From Candidatus Chloroploca mongolica (lineage in GTDB: Bacteria > Chloroflexota > Chloroflexia > Chloroflexales > Chloroflexaceae): DNA of 64,000 nucleotides. Where the stretch lies: NCBI RefSeq assembly GCF_004762035.2, contig NZ_SIJK02000018.1, positions 42,730 through 106,729 on the forward strand. Reading direction: 5' to 3'. Under the pieces are notes generated by a model. That model was given only the letters and a program-made list of their open reading frames with translations, was not told where the DNA came from and searched no databases. Shown piece after piece: positions 61,612-64,000 of this stretch. Position 1 is the first letter of the stretch; every line of letters begins with the position of its first letter. The position numbers and the translations under genes are program-made.

Positions 61612-62799
61612 CTACATCCGCTCAAAGAGCGCTGCAATTCCCTGACCACCGCCGATACACATTGTCACCAGGGCATAGCGTGCCCCAACACGATGCAGTT
61701 CATGCACTGCCTTGACCGTCAAAATAGCGCCAGTGGCCCCGATTGGGTGACCGAGCGAGATGCCACTGCCATTCGGATTGGTCTTTTCTTCGGGCAAGCC
61801 CAGATCGTTGCAGACCGCAAGGGCCTGGGCCGCGAACGCCTCATTGACTTCGAAAATATCAATCTCGCCGAGACTCACCCCGGTGCGCTCGAGCAAGCGG
61901 TGGACGGCGGGCACTGGTCCTATGCCCATATATTTCGGCTCAACGCCCGCGTGCGCATAGCCGACCAACCGTGCCATCGGCTTGTACCCACGCCGTTCGG
62001 CAGTGGCCCGTTCCATCAATACGACCGCCGCCGCCGCATCATTGATGCTCGACGCATTGCCTGCGGTTACGCTCCCATCTTTCTTAAAGACCGGACGCAG
62101 TTTGGCAAGCCTCTCGATGGCCGTGTCGGCACGGGGATTCTCATCTGTGTCGAAAATCTGGATACCGCCCTTGGCCTTCAGTTCGACTGGCATGATCTGC
62201 GATTTGAAACGGCCATCGGCAATGGCAGCGGCGGCACGCTGGTGGCTAATGACCGCCAGGGCATCCTGTGCTTCACGCGTAATGCCCCACTTTTCGGCTA
62301 CATTCTCGGCGGTGATACCCATGTGCACATCGTCAAATGGATCTGACAGCGCTCCAACCATCATATCCACGGCTTTGCCGTCGCCCATCCGAGCACCCCA
62401 GCGCATCCCTGGCAAACTGTAGGGGCTGCGGCTCATTACCTCAGCGCCACCGCCAATAGCCGCGTCAGCATCGCCCAGTTGGATTGCCTGGGCCATCGAA
62501 ACAATCGCCTGCAACCCGCTCCCACACAGTCGGTTGAGGGTCATCGCTGGTGCTTCAACGGGAACGCCACCCTTCACTGCCGCGTATCGACCAAGATACA
62601 TATCGTGTGGTTCGGTGTTGATGACATGGCCGAACGCAACGTGCTCGATCTCTTTGCCTTCGATCCCGGCCCTGGCAATTGCTTCACGCACTACTGCCGC
62701 TGCAAGCTCGGTTGGTGCCTGATCTTTCAGACTACCATTGTATCCGCCAATAGCTGTGCGAACTCCGCTGAGTACCACTACCTCTCGCTGGTTGCTCAT
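61612..62799 (-). CDS. phaA: acetyl-CoA acetyltransferase (beta-ketothiolase)
   Basis: A 395-residue thiolase. The acyl-accepting Cys92 is in NRLCGSGLQAI, the second catalytic His351 in GHPIGATGA, and Cys381 in CIGGGQG; NEAFAAQAL is also present. It condenses two acetyl-CoA to acetoacetyl-CoA. Adjacent phaB and the phasin-like gene support a PHA biosynthetic role, though it could also act in beta-oxidation. GGAGG lies ten bases before the ATG. No PHA synthase (phaC) is in the window. Confidence 0.95.
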   Translation of the reverse strand: MSNQREVVVLSGVRTAIGGYNGSLKDQAPTELAAAVVREAIARAGIEGKEIEHVAFGHVINTEPHDMYLGRYAAVKGGVPVEAPAMTLNRLCGSGLQAIVSMAQAIQLGDADAAIGGGAEVMSRSPYSLPGMRWGARMGDGKAVDMMVGALSDPFDDVHMGITAENVAEKWGITREAQDALAVISHQRAAAAIADGRFKSQIMPVELKAKGGIQIFDTDENPRADTAIERLAKLRPVFKKDGSVTAGNASSINDAAAAVVLMERATAERRGYKPMARLVGYAHAGVEPKYMGIGPVPAVHRLLERTGVSLGEIDIFEVNEAFAAQALAVCNDLGLPEEKTNPNGSGISLGHPIGATGAILTVKAVHELHRVGARYALVTMCIGGGQGIAALFERM

Positions 62800-62881
62800 C
62801 GCGACATGACCTCCTTGTCACCCTTGAGTTCTCAACTCTCACGGGCGTATGATCTTCATTGGGGCCGTTAGGATGGGAGAC

Positions 62882-62890
62882 ATTATAACA
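62882..62890 (-). promoter_or_regulatory. extended -10 promoter of phaA-phaB
   Basis: The minus strand reads TGTTATAAT, a perfect extended -10, about 85 bases before the phaA ATG. The rest of the 385-base gap 62800-63184 shows only this and the promoter of the next gene. Confidence 0.65.
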
Positions 62891-63111
62891 GCAAAACATC
62901 CCTTCTGCCGGGTTGTTCAGGCTAATCCTGCTTCTGTTTTGGGATGTCTACCGGCATTTGCTTGGCGTAACTGGGGTCTATCTGCTTTTGTAGCGCGTTC
63001 TCTCCACTTAAGTGTGTTGGCGCAACCGTTGCGTATGCCGAATGTCCTGTAGAGAAATCATTCCATACCGAAGATATTTTTTAACTAAAGTAACCACGTT
63101 GTAACTATTCA

Positions 63112-63120
63112 TGTTATAGT
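63112..63120 (+). promoter_or_regulatory. extended -10 promoter of the GNAT gene
   Basis: TGTTATAGT, an extended -10 with one mismatch, lies about 65 bases before the ATG at 63185, in an AT-rich stretch. Confidence 0.5.
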
Positions 63121-63184
63121 TCATTCCATTACTTGGCGGCCCTATATAAATCCACTGAGTGTGAGCATATAAAGGAGGCAGGGC

Positions 63185-63736
63185 ATGGCCCAACGCACTG
63201 AAGCGGCAAGCAGCAACGTAGCATTGAAGGATGGTCGTCATGTTGCCATCCGTAACCTTATTGAGAACGATAAGTTAGCACTATCGCGATTTGGTCAGGC
63301 TCTTCCGAAAAATGATTTGCTCTACCTTGAGGATGATTTTACCCATCCCGAAATCATTACCCGTCTGGCGAATGCAGCACACGCCGAGAATTGGCGCCAA
63401 GTGATTGCTGTCACTCCAGAAAATGAGATTGCGGGTTATGCTGCTGCGCTGCGCCTTCCCGGTTGGTCGCATCATGTGGCGAATATTCGCTTGATTGTAT
63501 TGCCGAGCTATCGGCGCACTGGCCTTGGCATGCATCTCGCTCAGGCGATTGTTGAGGATGCGCGTGACCTCGGTGCTACCAAGGTCACGGTTGATATGCT
63601 TGCCGCGCTCACGGCGGGTCAGGCGATCTTTAGTCGCCTCGGTTTTGCCGTTGAAGGCCAGCTTGCTCGCCACGCGATTGACCGCGATGGCAATTTGCAC
63701 GATATTGTGATTATGTCGGCGTTTGTGCGCGTCTGA
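63185..63736 (+). CDS. GNAT family N-acetyltransferase
   Basis: A 183-residue acetyltransferase. The acetyl-CoA binding motif A is in LIVLPSYRRTGLGMHLAQAIVEDARDLG (R/Q-x-x-G-x-G/A pattern), with motif B around FSRLGFAVEGQL. AAGGAGG lies seven bases upstream of the ATG. The acceptor is unknown; protein N-termini, amino sugars or antibiotics are all possible for the fold. It stands alone, with a terminator after it. Confidence 0.9.
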   Translation: MAQRTEAASSNVALKDGRHVAIRNLIENDKLALSRFGQALPKNDLLYLEDDFTHPEIITRLANAAHAENWRQVIAVTPENEIAGYAAALRLPGWSHHVANIRLIVLPSYRRTGLGMHLAQAIVEDARDLGATKVTVDMLAALTAGQAIFSRLGFAVEGQLARHAIDRDGNLHDIVIMSAFVRV

Positions 63737-63780
63737 GGGGCGTAGCAGACGTTCGGGCTAGTTGCTGTTTACCCACAACC

Positions 63781-63806
63781 GAGCGCCAGCATTGCTGGCG
63801 CTCTTT
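63781..63806 (+). terminator. terminator of the GNAT gene
   Basis: GAGCGCCAGC pairs perfectly with GCTGGCGCTC around ATT, followed by TTTG; the same GCCAGC core as other terminators here. Confidence 0.88.
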
Positions 63807-63822
63807 GTCGTGGGGCGGGGTA

Positions 63823-63851
63823 TTTGACGCAAAGGCGCAGAGACGCAAAGG
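63823..63851. repeat. GACGCAAAGGCGC dispersed repeat
   Basis: TTTGACGCAAAGGCGCAGAG followed by ACGCAAAGG, a copy of the family at 45719, 46807, 50781 and 56863. Confidence 0.75.
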
Positions 63852-63932
63852 TTTGATGTATCTGCATGTTCTGTTCCCTATGCTGTGCCGTACTCAGTTC
63901 GTCTGTTGTTATCGTTGCCCGTGTCGCTCCTT

Positions 63933-64000
63933 GCCCTGGCCTTGATTGCCCTGGCCTTGATTGCCCTGGCCTTGATTGCCCTGGCCTTGATTGCCCTGGC
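63933..64000. repeat. 15-bp tandem repeat running off the window end
   Basis: GCCCTGGCCTTGATT repeats perfectly 4.5 times. A minus-strand frame reads (NQGQG)n and ends in GKERHGQR and a stop at 63909-63911, like a disordered C-terminal tail of a gene beyond the window. A plus-strand frame reads ALALI repeats. The minus reading, convergent with the GNAT gene, seems more likely. Confidence 0.8.

Overview
The window looks like chromosomal DNA from a filamentous anoxygenic phototroph or close relative in the Chloroflexota, most likely order Chloroflexales. This is an inference from protein character, moderately high GC, a GTP-type PEP carboxykinase, a GTG-tolerant start pattern and abundant intergenic palindromes; species cannot be assigned. 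There is no phage, transposase, CRISPR array or rRNA. About 50 protein genes, three tRNAs (Gln-UUG, Pro-UGG, Lys-CUU) and the SRP RNA are supported.

Layout. 1-4.6 kb: the N-terminal part of a multi-PAS/GAF sensor, a lipase-like hydrolase with four VLGG motifs, and two small membrane proteins. 4.6-11.2 kb: a polyprenyl-synthase homologue with degraded aspartate motifs, then a tight operon of penicillin acylase, GH13 alpha-glucosidase and metallophosphoesterase. 11.2-13.1 kb: a NACHT-type STAND NTPase fused to a formylglycine-generating-enzyme (FGE) domain. 13.2-14.3 kb: a DUF151 nuclease gene, a cluster of DnaA boxes (candidate origin or DnaA-binding locus) and the SRP RNA gene. 14.3-22.3 kb: cytidine deaminase, a CBS/DUF21 transporter, PRPP synthetase, an O-methyltransferase, a GAF-SpoIIE phosphatase and a PhoR/PhoB two-component pair. 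22.5-26.4 kb: histidine genes hisC, a hisN-like phosphatase, a MazG-like gene and hisB, followed by a PrsW-family protease. 26.5-31.3 kb: zinc-ribbon protein, glycosyltransferase, PAP2-like protein, CcdA, Nudix hydrolase and dCTP deaminase. 31.6-44.8 kb: acyl-CoA ligase with a BASS symporter, RNase J, type-4 uracil-DNA glycosylase, M14 carboxypeptidase, coiled-coil/SH3 protein, WD40 protein kinase and VanW protein. 44.8-56.5 kb: tRNA-Lys, a second phosphoesterase, pxpB/pxpC, gyrA with an intein, TRAP permeases, PEPCK, pxpA and a membrane protein. 56.9-64 kb: a STAND-BTAD regulator, a phasin-like protein, phaB and phaA (polyhydroxyalkanoate precursor pathway), a GNAT acetyltransferase and a 15-bp tandem repeat running off the end.

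Genes act together in several sets: histidine synthesis (hisC/hisN/hisB); acetoacetyl-CoA to 3-hydroxybutyryl-CoA (phaA/phaB) with a granule-type protein; 5-oxoproline hydrolysis (pxpA apart from pxpB-pxpC); nucleotide housekeeping (prs, cdd, dcd, Nudix, MazG); and gluconeogenic PEP formation. Promoters repeatedly show an extended -10 (TGnTATAAT). Long perfect hairpins occupy many intergenic gaps and fall into families, some with compensatory base changes. The most notable signals are the DnaA-box cluster beside the SRP RNA gene, the gyrA intein, the NACHT-FGE protein, the degraded prenyl-synthase, and a VLGG motif shared by otherwise unrelated proteins.
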